Shown here one piece after another: positions 35,601 to 46,388 of a DNA stretch of 64,000 nucleotides. The notes below the pieces were generated by a model. It was not told the origin of the DNA, did no database searches, and saw only the letters and a list, made by a program, of their open reading frames with translations. This stretch comes from Apteryx mantelli (Eukaryota > Chordata > Aves > Apterygiformes > Apterygidae): assembly GCF_036417845.1 (NCBI RefSeq), contig NC_089981.1:24138001-24202000 (forward strand). The letters are read 5' to 3'. The stretch's first letter is position 1; each line of letters starts with the position of its first letter. The translations under genes and the position numbers were made by a program.

Positions 35601-37821
35601 AGAGCCACCCTCCCGCGCGAGGCTGCGACGGGGTTTTTCAATGGTTTGCTGCTGCACGATCAGCTGGATCGGCGATTTCTGTCCAGCTGCTGAGGAGTCG
35701 GGGGCCAAGAGGCCGCGATGTGCTACAAGGCCCCGCTGCCAAATCTCCGAGGACTGCTCAGGCATCCCTTGCAGCCAGGCCTGCGCCGAGCCAACCAAAC
35801 CACTGTGCCTCTCTTGGGCAACATCTCCCGAAAAACGGATACTAAACCTCCTGTCTGACCTAATTCCTCCTTCAGTCTGGCCTTCATTACAACTTAATAC
35901 GAACAGAACAACGTAGGAGGGAATTGACAGATGGCCCAGTCTGCAAAATTTGGATTTGGACGGCCCAGGCCAACTCTTGCTCTTTGCGGCGCAGCGCAGA
36001 GTTTTAACGGCAGCAAGGCAAGGAGTTGTCAGCCCGAACCAAGCAGGAAAGAAAAAACAAGCTTTCGGTGCCCCATCCCAAGCGGGGAGGGTGAGGTTTC
36101 AGCACTTCAGCGTCTACCTGCGATTACCCCTGACCGGGCCAGACACGAATTTACCCCGGCGAGTCAGTACCACGAGAGATGCTCCGCACGTGCTGGACCC
36201 ACGGCCACGAGGGCAATACGAGCCAAGGTCTGCCCGCTCAACAGGGGCACGGCAGGACACCCCGGGGTCCTGGGCATGAACCAGAGCCGCAGCGCGATCC
36301 ACAGCATGGACGGCCCTAAGGAAGGAGGGAGCTGGCCTGGTTTGGGGCATGGCACCCCCCACGCGACAGGATGCTGCGGTACGGCGCAGCAAGGGATGGA
36401 GGCAGGGATGCTGCCAGCCAGCCCAGCGAGAAAACCCCAAATATCCCAGTATCACGGGGTGCGCCCATCTCTCACGTGCCATGAGGCTGGACCTTGGACA
36501 GAGGTAACGGGGCTCCAACACCAGCATCACGGGGGGCCCATGTCACTGGCAGGGTCTCGCAAGACTTTTGACTATTGAGCTGCCAGGCAAGTAAGACTGA
36601 CCCAGGACTAGGGGGGGTTGTTTTGTTTTTTTTCCCGTTTGGCTTTAATCATGCAATCATGAGACTTGAAAAAAAAATAAAAATCTCCTGGTTCTTGGCA
36701 CCTGGCTCACGTGACATTTATATGGCTGAGGTTGGCAATGCTGCTTCTATTTTTAGCCCTTACTTTTTTGTCTTCCCCATTCGTCCCCAGCGGACCGCTC
36801 AGCCCTGTCCTGGGGATCACCTTTCCCCCCGGGAGAAGGGCGCCCTCGCGCCTCCGCGCCGCGGCTCCCTCCGGCCCCGGGCGGGCCGGCGGTCAGGGCA
36901 GGCCGGGAGCGCGCCCTGCGCCCTGCGCCTCGGCTCTGCAGCGAGGGCTACCGGAGCTGTGGAAAAATCAAGCTCGAAAAGGTGAATGGGGTATTCAGTA
37001 CCATTTACTCACCCCACTGGGGAGCAAGAGCGTATTGCACAAATTTTGGTATGCAGCCCAGAAACATTTGATTTATGGCAGAAAAAAAAGGAAATGCAAT
37101 CTTGCTTAACTCTTCTAAAGACAGCTGGCAAGACCCAGGGAAGGGATTTAAGTCCATTTTAGTAGCCTCACTTAACTCCTTTCTTTATTGTTCCTCTCTC
37201 CTTTCTGCATTCACGTCCAAAATCTGGAGTATATCAGGAAAAGTTAACAGCAAGTTAAGCTGTTAAATCAGAAATTGTGGTGACTGGAGTTTACTGGCAA
37301 GTGATATTCCCACAACACGTTGAACTTACTTTATGTCTTGGCAGAGCAGATTTAACCCTTTCAGAGCCAGCTTATAACCACCAGGCATATTTCTTCCCCG
37401 ATCCCCCCAACCTTTCCTGACCCCTCATTTCAAGTGCCCAGTGAAGCCAGTGCCGCTTTGCCCCGTTAGACGCAGAAGCCCTCAAAAGCACAGACAAACC
37501 CAGGAAGGATCGGAGAGGTCAGTCCCAGGACACGAGCAGGGAGAGGGTGGGCCACTTACAGCGCTAGTATGCAATGCTGGAAACGCACCAACGTCTCGGT
37601 CCCTCTAAAAATAAGACCTCACCTGCTGTGTTTGCTTTATTTAAGAAAGAAAAGAAAGGCAGAAATCCCTCTCTCTAGTGCTCCGCTATTCCAGCGGGGC
37701 TTGATCCAAAGCCTACTGGAGTCAACGGGCAGACAGGCACTGACACCTCCGGGCTGCCGGCTCACACCGGCAGCTCTGCGGCCGGGCTGCAAAAAGGATC
37801 ACCTGTCAGGAAAAAAGCGCC

Positions 37822-37824
<3 letters not shown>

Positions 37825-37862
<38 letters not shown>
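37825..37862. repeat. (AC)19 microsatellite
   Basis: An uninterrupted AC dinucleotide run in the IGF2 5' intron. A shorter CA-rich stretch follows at about 38241-38272. Confidence 0.95.
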
Positions 37863-37864
<2 letters not shown>

Positions 37865-38972
37865 TTTGGCTCTCCAATTTCATTCAGCGGTGGGAGGGGA
37901 CCTGCAGTGTCAAATCTTTTATCCCTTAATGAATTTTCACAGGAGCAGGGATAGCCCCTTTGAAAGGCTGAGTGAACTTGTGTGGGTGTCGACACCGCGG
38001 AGCAAGATTTACTGCTCTGACCCATTCACCCCCACCAAAATTGTCAAGTTGGGTCCAAAACAGTTCAGTGAAGCTCAAATCAGAAGTGTCAGTCAGTTTT
38101 ATTTCTCCAGATGTCCTCAGCACAAAGTCACCCTTACAAAACCCACGACCCAGACTCCTCAACTCCACTCTAAATCAAGCCAAAAGGAGAAGAAAAAAAA
38201 AACCCCAACACGCTGAACCCTGTTCAGTAGAAGAAAAAAACCACACACACGTGCGTGCACACACACACACGCAACCTGACAACAAATAAAAACAAAGAAA
38301 ACCAGGCCCTGGCCTCCCAAGCACATCCTGGCATTTGGAAGAAAACTACAGACTTTGTATAGGAAGTCGCAACCTAAGGGTTGAAAGCAGCGGTTCTCCC
38401 AAGGTGTCTGTTTAAAACCGCCCACACAAGCCTTATTTTTACACTTGATTGCTCCACGTCGCCTCAGCGAGCCCTAGCATATCAGAAACCCTGTTAATGT
38501 ACCACTGGCTCAAGGCAAGGCAGCCACATCTGCTGGTACAGTTATGTTAAATCTGAGTTTCCTCATGTGCCCCAATTCCCTACTGCTCAACAGAGTGCTA
38601 AAACCCTTCCAAGTTGCTCTCTTAAAACAATTACTGTAGGGAAAAGCAATTGGGAAGGAAGGAAAAAAAAAATCGCACAAAGTCGAAGGCTCCATGCCAA
38701 CCATTAACTCTCACTCCATTTTGGCTTCGCTTTCTTGTTTTTCCTCTCTGAATTTTTATCCCTCCGAGACCGCGCGTGCTGCAGTGTTTTTCAAAACCGA
38801 GCTGCAAACCTCTCGGCCCCTGCGGCGAGAGAGCTGCCCGTCCCTCGCACGCAGCGCGCAGTTCCCGGCCGCTCCGCGCTTCCAGAGCAGCCACGCGGGA
38901 CCTCGCGCAGCCCACGGGCCGCCCCACGCGGGACCTCCGCCGGGCGGCGGCGAGGCAGCGCCGCGGGGCGCG

Positions 38973-39001
38973 CAGGCAGGCAGGCAGGCAGGCAGGCAGG
39001 C
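38973..39001. repeat. (CAGG)7 microsatellite
   Basis: Seven CAGG units inside the CpG island just downstream of the predicted IGF2 leader donor. Confidence 0.95.
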
Positions 39002-39221
39002 GGCCGCGCTGCTCCGCGCCGCTCCGCGCCGCCCCGCGCGGGTAGCGCGGCCCAAGCCCGGCTCTCGGGGTCCCTCTAGTGCCCCGCGTGGGGAGGGCGG
39101 CGCGGCGCGGCGCGGCGCAGCCCCCGGCGGCGGGGCAGCCCGCCCGCATCGCCCCGCGGCCCCCGGGCGCGCTGCGCGTTGCGCGGGGCGCGTTGCGCGG
39201 GGCGCGCTGCGCGCTGCTTAC

Positions 39222-39598
39222 CTTGGCGCTGCCACCGCTGCTCTCAACTTGGTGCGCCGGGCCGGGCAGGGAGGCGGGCTGCCGGCAGCGCTCATCCGTG
39301 CGAGCCGCGGCGCTTGACATGCTGCTCTCCTGTCCTGTCCTGTCCTGCCCTGCGAGCGGGCGCGGCGCGGCGCGGCTCGGCGCGGCTCGGCTCGGCTCGG
39401 CTCGCCTTCCCCGCGCTCCGGCTCGCTCTCCTCGCCCGGCCTGGCTGCGGTGTCAAGTCCCTGCTTGATTTTGTCTCGAGGATGTTATTTTGTTACGATT
39501 AGGTATTTTGTTATGCTGGAGAGCGAGCGAGCCGGCGAGCCAGCGAGCGCTTTCTTTCTTTTTTTGTTTTTCCTTTTTTTCTTTTTTTCCCTTTTTTT

Positions 39599-39632
<34 letters not shown>

Positions 39633-39775
39633 CTTTCTCTCCTCCTGCTGTGGCTGCCCCTTGGGTGGCTCTCACTGTTGTGTTTGTGGACTGCGTCCCC
39701 CTGGCCGGGGCTGGAGGGGCCGGCTCCCTAGCTGCACGCTGCTCCCGGCTGGCTGCCCCACGAGCGAGGAGACAG
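39222..39775 (-). other. IGF2: IGF2 non-coding leader exon (predicted)
   Basis: The exon is predicted from a TATA box at 39805-39799, which sets a start near 39775, and a consensus donor AAG|GTAAGC after 39222. It is about 550 nt long. The start-proximal half includes an A-rich tract (39630-39551 on the minus strand) with 30 consecutive adenosines. There is no ATG between the predicted start and 39320, where the first ATG is in frame with the hormone after splicing. The proximal part has CAGGA repeats and GC-rich CGAGC repeats. The pairing of this donor with the acceptor at 33312 is inferred and needs cDNA support. Confidence 0.6.
39551..39630 (-). repeat. A-rich tract with A30 in the IGF2 leader
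   Basis: On + this is T-rich with C interruptions, ending in 30 consecutive T (39601-39630). The predicted transcript would carry it as A30 followed by short A7 blocks broken by G. Confidence 0.9.
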
Positions 39776-39798
39776 GCAAAGCGCTCCGGCTGCCCCCC

Positions 39799-39866
39799 TT
39801 TTATACCCCCCCAATGGGCATGCTCTGACTTCCCCAGCGAGCACCAGCCCGGCCACGCAGCCAATA
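39799..39866 (-). promoter_or_regulatory. IGF2: IGF2 promoter core: TATA and inverted CCAAT boxes
   Basis: The minus strand carries TATAAAA at 39805-39799 within a G-rich context, an ATTGG (inverted CCAAT box) at 39815-39811 and a second at about 39865-39861. It lies at the edge of a large CpG island that extends upstream. Human IGF2 P3 is likewise a GC-rich promoter with TATA and CCAAT boxes, and this site sits one leader exon upstream of the first coding exon, so I take it as the P3-like promoter. The TSS near 39775 is estimated from TATA spacing. Confidence 0.65.
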
Positions 39867-40684
39867 ATGTTGCAGAGCTATCTAACCCCCTCTCTCTTCC
39901 CTCCCTCCTTCCCTCCCTCCTTCTCCCTCGTAACCCTCCGGAGTCCAGCTCGGGGAGGGAAGAGGGGAAAAAAAGTTTCCGCCGCACGCTTTCCTCGCCG
40001 GCTGCGCTCGGGAGGGGGCTTGGCCCGCCCGCCGCGGGGGCCAGGGCTGCTGCCGCCCCGCTGCCCCCGCCGCGCCGGCACCCCGCGGCCGCCCCGCTGC
40101 CCCCGGCCCCGGCCCCGGCTCCGGCCCCGGCCCGGGCGGGTGGCGGCGGGACGCGCCGCTGCCGCCGCCGCTGCCGCCGCCGCTGCCTCCGCGCAGGTGT
40201 CTGCGCCGCCCGCCCTCCCCGCGCCCGCTGCCCCGGGCCCCGCGCAGCGGCCGCGGCTCCCCGCCCCCGGGCCGCCCCCGCCGCGGCCGGCCCCGCTCGC
40301 CGCTCCGCGGGCGCGGAGCCCCGGCGCTGCCCGCGCCCCCGGCCGCGCAGCGCGGCTCGCCCTGCCCTGCCCTGCCCTGCCCGGCGGGCACACGCGCGGA
40401 GCCGCACGGAGGGGCGAGGATGCAGCAGCCCGGGCTGCGATGTGCCCTAAAGCAAGCTCTTTTTGTTGTTTTTGTTTTGCGCGGTTGCGTTTCTTTTATT
40501 TCGAGGATGGGGGGACTTGGTGCCTCTCCAAGCAGTCGGGACTGCCGCAGACATGCCCAAGAAAATGTGAGGAAAGAGCAGGACCGGTCCTTTCCAAGAA
40601 AGCTTTGGGCATCCTTCCCTCCTAAGCATCCTTCTGTCCTCTGGGTTGTTCCTTGGACTCTGCTTCTCTTGTCTGTGTCGCTGC

Positions 40685-40763
40685 GTATCACCTCCACCAG
40701 ACGACCTAGTGCCAGGGCAGTGGTGTATCGTGTCCATCAGACAACCTAGTGCCAGGGCAGGGG
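40685..40763. repeat. Diverged 40-bp tandem duplication
   Basis: Two copies begin at 40685 and 40725 and share CCTAGTGCCAGGGCAG with the flanking GTATC and CCA-CAGAC words. They lie upstream of the IGF2 CpG island. Confidence 0.7.
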
Positions 40764-41434
40764 TCTTCAAAACGCCGGCACACCTGGGAGAGAGACGTGG
40801 TGCTGAGAAAGCGCCTCTGTGCACACCAAACCTTCTAACACAGGCAGCTAACCTCGGCGCCTGCATCTATATTTAAGCATTTAAATAGGTGGCCTGGCTG
40901 TCGAAGAGGCTGAGTGCTCTAGAAGTCCTGCTGGTGTGTATTGGGGCTCTAAAGAGAGGCATCTCAATGGATACCTACCTTTGGCTTTAGGAGCTTCCCC
41001 TTAGACACCCAGGAGCTAGAAAACCCTGGTCGTGGGTCCTTCCTCTGCCCAGTGCAAACCGTTCAGCAAGACGTGTCTCCTTAACAAAGAGCAGCCACCT
41101 CTCCCCTTTTCGAGCAAGAGCTCATCAAAGGAAAAGACCCAACCTAGGCAAGGGGGTGAAGCAGGGCTGTAAGCTACTGTTAATAGCTGAAGGAGTGGAG
41201 CTCCCTTCCCTTCCCCCAGCTCACCACAAGGACCTCCTGAGAGTAGACAAAAGAAAGCTTGGAGGGTTAATCTCCCTGAGAAAAACAAGTGATTTTCCAG
41301 TAAACAACTGCAATAGCAAACAATGGGGGTGAAAAATAGCGATCATAAAAAAGTCTGCGCCGAGGAAGAGGCGACCCAATAAGAGAGGTGTCCCTCTGGC
41401 TAGGGGAAAAACAAGGCAGCATTTTGGCGAAGCT

Positions 41435-41461
41435 GCAGCAGCAGCAGCAGCAGCAGCAGCA
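41435..41461. repeat. (GCA)9 microsatellite
   Basis: Nine perfect GCA units in intergenic DNA. The polyalanine frame that it opens on the minus strand is not a gene. Confidence 0.95.
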
Positions 41462-44400
41462 AAATAAACCCCACAAGTTGCCACTGGATCTACTTGTGTT
41501 TGTGCCTTTTGATCTTTTAATTGCTTCTTAGTTATCCTTCAGTGCAAATAAATAGTGCATTGTGTCAAGAAAGAGGAGGGGGGCGGGGTAGGAAAGAAAG
41601 AGACACAAAAGAAAGAGCTGTCGACCAGAGGAGAAAAGGAACAGGTTCTTTCCCCCCACCTTTAAAGAGTGAATATATCTGTATTTGAGAGGGGCGAGGG
41701 GGAGAAGGGGATAGGATTAGAAATCAAAGCGAAATTGGGAGAGAGGCACATTAAGCCTCGGGCATCCTTACAGTAGGAAGAAAAGAGGGAGGTGGTAAAA
41801 GCCCCTGGGAGTTTATTCCGTGAGTTATGAGAGGATCCACGAGTGTAATATCGTTAAAGGTCAGCCTAAACCTCATTTAAACTAGGGATGTGTGACCTCC
41901 GCCCTTCATTTAATACAGTCATAAGGAACATTGCACTCCCGATAGCTGAAACAATAGCAGCCTCCACCCCAAACTCCAGCCCCTGGCCTGCAAAGGAGGA
42001 ACAGGAGGAGGACCAGGAAAGCCAAGGGCACGGCTGAACCTGAGGAAAGCTGGGAAGAGGCAGGAGGAAGAGAGGGAGAGGAGCGAGAGCCTTCGGAGCC
42101 AAGCACTGCCCGGGAAGGGGCTTGGAAAAATGCAGTCCCCCTGCTGCACCCTCGGAAGCATTTTGGTTTGAGAGTGAACAGGGCTGCACCAAAGAAACAC
42201 CTGAATCTACGGAAAACACAATAAAAATAACACACCGCATCTTGCAGTTGACTGACTTCTTGGAGGGCACAGGAGAAAAATCATGATCTGAGATCCCCGT
42301 TAAATTCACAAGGAACAAAGACAGCATCTGCAGAGCTAAGTCAGCCAATAAATAAATCTAGAGCTGGAGCTGGAATAAAAGCATCATCTGAAAGATGCCC
42401 TAAAATGACCAAGAGATGCCCAGGGCTCAGAGAGGAAACCTTAGCTGCTGCAGCGGCTACAGAAGCTTCTGGGTGGACTACAAAGCCCCCTGCCAGACCT
42501 GCCTGTCTGAACAGATCAGAGGTTTGTGGGTGGCCACTAACCCGTGGCAATGGGCCGGAAAGTTTTTCAGGAAAAGGGGAAAGAACAGGAAAGCTTTGGC
42601 CAGTCTGGACATTGCAGTCAGAGAAGAATGTAAATATCTGCAGAAATCTAGTGGTCGGAGGCCCGGCTGAAAGTCAGTAGTGGTGCTGAGGAACCGAGCC
42701 AGGTAGATGCCTTCAGGGAAGAGGACATTTACATTTTTTCTCCCTTCCTCTCCACCCATAATCTACAGAGGGGAGAGGCCACATAATCCAAACCCAACCA
42801 AGACAACCAGTGATGCTTATTTGGCTTATTTCACAATTATACTACAAATGAAAAGGTGATCAGAAAGGGGATTTCTTAGCATCTGAGTTGCACGGTTCAT
42901 GCTCTGTGCCTACAGAAAATTCACCCTTTCAGAAAGAGAGCATTACCAAGGTACCTCCATTTGAAAAAGCACCTTATTTTCTCAGTCCATGCTCATGCCA
43001 ACGGGGAGGACAAGCCAGGGATATCAAGCTGCGTTACTGATGCGCTTGACGGATTTGGGCAACACAGGTCAAGGCGTCTGTGAGGAGACAACAGAAGGCT
43101 GGGGAACAGCCCGTAGGTTTGGGACTCTCATAGCTGAAGACCAGGAGAAAAAGCCACTGCTAGTGAGGAGATGGGAAGTGATTAGCAAGAGTCCTCTAAG
43201 TGGCTGATTAATGGTAGAGAAGTAGCTCTTACCTGGTCCAGAGCATGTTTCAGTGGCTTTAAGAAAGTGATACCTCTTGTTCTGTACAGCCCAGAAAACC
43301 GGCAATAACACAGTGTCCTTGTGTGCTGCTAAAATATATTGATCTCGGGGCACACGAAACTGTTTGAACAGGAGAGATTCATTGGCAAGAGGGATGTGAT
43401 ATATGTAAGGTCCCTGCACAAAATTGAAGTCAAAGAACTATGAGTGGAAGAAATAATTTACCTGGGGCACACAGTCACCACGGAGGACTTATCTGACAAG
43501 CAAAGAGAGCTGAAGCTGTGCAGCTCTGGCCAGGGCTCCCAGCCAGAGGCTTTATGCAAGACTGCCAGATGGGCAGGGGGAAAGAGGGGTGACCTTAGGG
43601 GTCAGCAGAGGACGTTTTTGGCATGCTCAGGGTGAGGGAGGGACCCCCGTACCTAGCCGTGCCCAGGCCTATGGCTGCCTCGAAGCATTTTTTGGACTTA
43701 GGTGCACGGGAAGAGTATTGACAGAGGTACGCTGAGGACCTGAGGGTGCTGAGCACAGCAGAAGTGAACTTCTTCAGAGGTAAATTATTCCATTGTGCCA
43801 GAGGAATTTGTGGCAGTGGTTAAATATATACAGGTGTTTTCACCCCTATTTTTATGGAGGGCAGACTGTGCATTTTTTGTGGGCTGGACAGACTTGGTAT
43901 TCCTGTAACGTCTTTTAAAATTCAACGTCTCCAGCGATTAGAGAAAAGCTACAGATAAGATTACCTTAGCTGACTCAAGAGGCGGCAGCAAGGAAGGCAC
44001 AGGGTTGGGAGGTGTCTCGGCAGCTGAGCGTGGGGTAGGAATTAAAAGAGCACAAACGCCAGGCGGCGAGTGAGACCCGACAGAGCTGCCTGCAGCGTGG
44101 CCCTAAGCCGGAGATGGGGACTGGGAGCTCCCCAGCGTCAGCTGCTCCCAGGAAAGGAGAGAAGTGTCCCCTTTCTCCCCATCACCCGTGGAAGTGAAGA
44201 GGTGTCATGTTCATCCCTTGTGGGACATCCCAACGTGGACTCCAGCTCAGCTAATAGCTTCCCAAAAGGGAGTTTCTTGTATCAGCACAGTAAATAACAG
44301 AAAATCTGGTAGTAAGGATGCCATAAGAATGCTGCAGTGAAAGAGCTCTGGATAAAGCAATATGGAATAGAGTGGATTCAGAATAGAGTAGATAGATAGG

Positions 44401-45229
44401 GAAAAAATGCCTGCTTTCTCCCCAGCTTCCTTTTTTCTTTCTTTTTTTTTTTTTTATCCCATTCCCAGGAACACCAGGATAGACTGGTCAGTCTGGCCAC
44501 ATGCTCCTGGCTTCACGAACACATGCAACCTACAGCAGGCAAGCGCTTAATGAGTTATTGTTCCTCAAAAAAATAACAGCTGGTGCTGAAGTCCTTTCCT
44601 GCAGCAGAGGAGGCAGTGGCCGAGCGGGCCATGGCAGTGCGTGCCCGGGCCGCTGGGGCAGCGCGGCGCCAGGGACCCACGTGCGGTCGCTGCACTGCAC
44701 TTTCTCCTCTGCGGCCGCCCGCTTTTGAGGTGCGTGCTTCGACTGCAGAAAACGAGACACGAGGGCCAGCTAGAAATATCCCCCTCCAATGGGTGATTTT
44801 TCCGAGCGCCCGAGACAGGCGGTTACGCTGAGTGCGGCCGGTGATGCATTTTATGGAATATGCGCGGGGCCTTTACTCTCTGCGGAGAGGTGGAGCAGTG
44901 CAGATACGTCTCTGTTGTGTAATTAATGGCTTTGAGGAAAAAAAAAAAAAAAAAAGAGCATATTGGCTAAGCCCGAATACCTCTGAGGGGTTCAGGAATC
45001 CCAGCTATGTATCTTCCAGGCGTTTCTTCCTCTGCTTTTCGCCTTGCTGCTGTGCTCCAGCGTGGGTCTTTGTCTGCAGCTCTCGTTGTCCTCGAGCAGG
45101 GCGCTGGGGGCCTCCTTCGGCGGGGCAGGTGGCTGCTGATGCTCCCAGCGCACCCGTCGCTCCGCCACAGCCTGCTCTTCAGGCGCATCGCTTAACTTGC
45201 CTCTGTTTTGGATCCTCGTCCATCGGACG

Positions 45230-45840
45230 GGGCAGGAGTGCACCCCCCGCTTTGCCTGGCGCCTGTAGGGAGCGAGCGCCCTCGGAGCGCCTACGGACGG
45301 CAGCCGGCGCAGGGGAGCTGAGGAGAAGGCCCCGGCCATTGGCAGGCCACCGGCGCCCTCCTCGCGCTCCCACCCGCCGAGCGCTCGGGCGCCGGTGACG
45401 CCGGGACGCGCGGCCGCTGGCCGGGACCCGAGTCCAGGGAACGTTCCCGCGCCCGCCGGCGGGTGATGGACGGCCCCGCCGCGGGAAGGAGGTGCGCGCC
45501 GGGCCGTGCAGCGGGCCGGCGATTTGTTTTCCCGCCTAAACAAAACGCTCTCCCGCAATCACAATCAAGGAGGGAAGGCAGCAGCACTTGGCAAACGCAT
45601 TTACACTAAGTGCACTTCACTGGAAATGTTTATACTCCGCCGCTGAAAAATACGCTGAGCGCGGCGATAGTGCCGCGCGGCGCTGGGGAAGGGGCAAAGC
45701 GGAGGGAGCCGCGGCGGGGCTGGGGCCCCCGCGTGCCTCCGCGTCCTTTCGCTGGGAGCACATCCAGCAACGGCTGGGAGCCGGGCCCCGGCCGGGGGGG
45801 TTGGTGGCCCCGGGAAGGTGGCGAGCGGGAGGGACTCGCC
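45230..45840. other. CpG-rich island upstream of IGF2
   Basis: A GC-rich, CpG-dense patch in the INS-IGF2 intergenic region, about 6 kb upstream of the P3-like promoter. The minus strand has TATAAA at 45634-45629 inside it. It may be a distal promoter or enhancer; no exon with a good donor was found downstream on the minus strand. Confidence 0.4.
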
Positions 45841-46297
45841 TGAGTCAGATGCTCCCACCCCATCCCAGCCGGAGGCTCCCAGGGGTCTTGGACAGCACTT
45901 CCCATATGTGACTTAAGTTGGGACCCCGCTCTCGACAGCCTGGTCTCTGCTGTCTCCTGGTGTCTGCTGGGGCTATTTAACCTTCAAGGTCTTCAAGGGC
46001 AGGTTTACAGATGGGGTTGGGATCTTGATCCTGGAGTTGGAGACCTCACTGGATGGGTTCCAACAGCCCTGGAGACCCTTGGCATCGCTAAACCGCCGAG
46101 AAGAGTAACCCACGTACACAAAAAAAAAAAAAAAAAGAAAAAAATCAAGTAGCTTTTCAAAACAGCACGCAGTATGCTTACATAGTATGTGCAGGCGTGC
46201 GTGTGTGTGCACACATGTATTTTTGTGCTGAGGGGGTAGAGAGTGCTTGATTAAGTAGGTAGAGCCAAATGGCAGGTGATTCAAATGCTACCCCTAT

Positions 46298-46388
46298 TTC
46301 TGTCACCAGTTTAGCAGCGCAACACTAGGCAGCTCACATAGGCTGACTCGCCATCCCTTCATCAGCTGGAGATAACACCTACTGTGCT
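46298..46388 (+). repeat. Possible MIR-like relic, very degenerate
   Basis: CTGTCACCAGTTTAGCAG through CATCAGCTGGAGATAACACC matches the order of MIR core words (the segment before and after CATCTGTAAAATGGGGATAA), with many substitutions. Only a profile search could settle it. Confidence 0.35.

Larger units (their letters stand above)
33313..39221 (-). other. IGF2: IGF2 5' intron (predicted)
   Basis: This is the interval between the predicted leader donor (AAG|GTAAGC, 39222/39221) and the CCCCCAG acceptor before 33312. It contains CpG-rich stretches (34250-35600, 36830-36960), a reverse MIR-like relic near 34366-34425, a strong isolated donor sequence at 34819, an E-box at 36708-36713, an (AC)19 microsatellite at 37825-37862 and a CAGG repeat at 38973-39001. 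Mammalian IGF2 has further alternative leader exons in the matching interval. Here only candidates can be proposed. Confidence 0.65.
24612..39775 (-). other. IGF2: IGF2 gene, predicted transcription unit
   Basis: Insulin-like growth factor 2 is a secreted fetal growth hormone that signals through the IGF1 receptor and insulin receptor. The predicted unit has a non-coding leader exon (about 39775-39222), three coding exons (33312-33150, 27751-27585, 27118 onward) and a 3' UTR of about 2.3 kb. Joined coding exons give 186 residues (chicken about 187). The layout is signal peptide 1-23; mature hormone about 24-91 (B, C, A and D domains, cysteines 32, 44, 70, 71, 75 and 84); E-peptide from Arg92 with a basic RARR site at 141-144. 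All junctions follow GT-AG and phases agree (1, then 0). The coding exons are certain by homology. The leader and both transcript ends are inferred from sequence signals alone. INS lies upstream on the same strand, as in other amniotes. Confidence 0.9.
38800..40420. promoter_or_regulatory. CpG island over the IGF2 leader and promoter
   Basis: Dense CpG and GC-rich sequence flanks the TATA promoter, interrupted by the T-rich tract at 39551-39630. Upstream of the core it includes a minus-strand EGR1/WT1-type GCGGGGGCG at 40281-40273, GCC-repeat clusters (about 40157-40190) and repeated CCCCGG units (about 40095-40130) with G-quadruplex potential on the minus strand. EGR1 and WT1 are known regulators of mammalian IGF2 P3. 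Island limits are judged by eye. Confidence 0.65.

Noticed and set aside
39511-40450. Long frames on both strands of the promoter CpG island (298 aa minus, 273 aa plus)
   Set aside because: They are simple-sequence arginine/alanine/proline translations of GC repeats, and the minus frame even reads through the A30 tract as polylysine.
43444-43635. IYLGHTVTTEDLS, resembling the YLGH motif of retroelement reverse transcriptases
   Set aside because: Only five or six residues match and the flanks show no polymerase motifs or LTRs.
44992-45558. 188-codon minus frame in the distal CpG island
   Set aside because: GC-driven open frame with no similarity, no good donor or acceptor and an overlapping open frame on the other strand.
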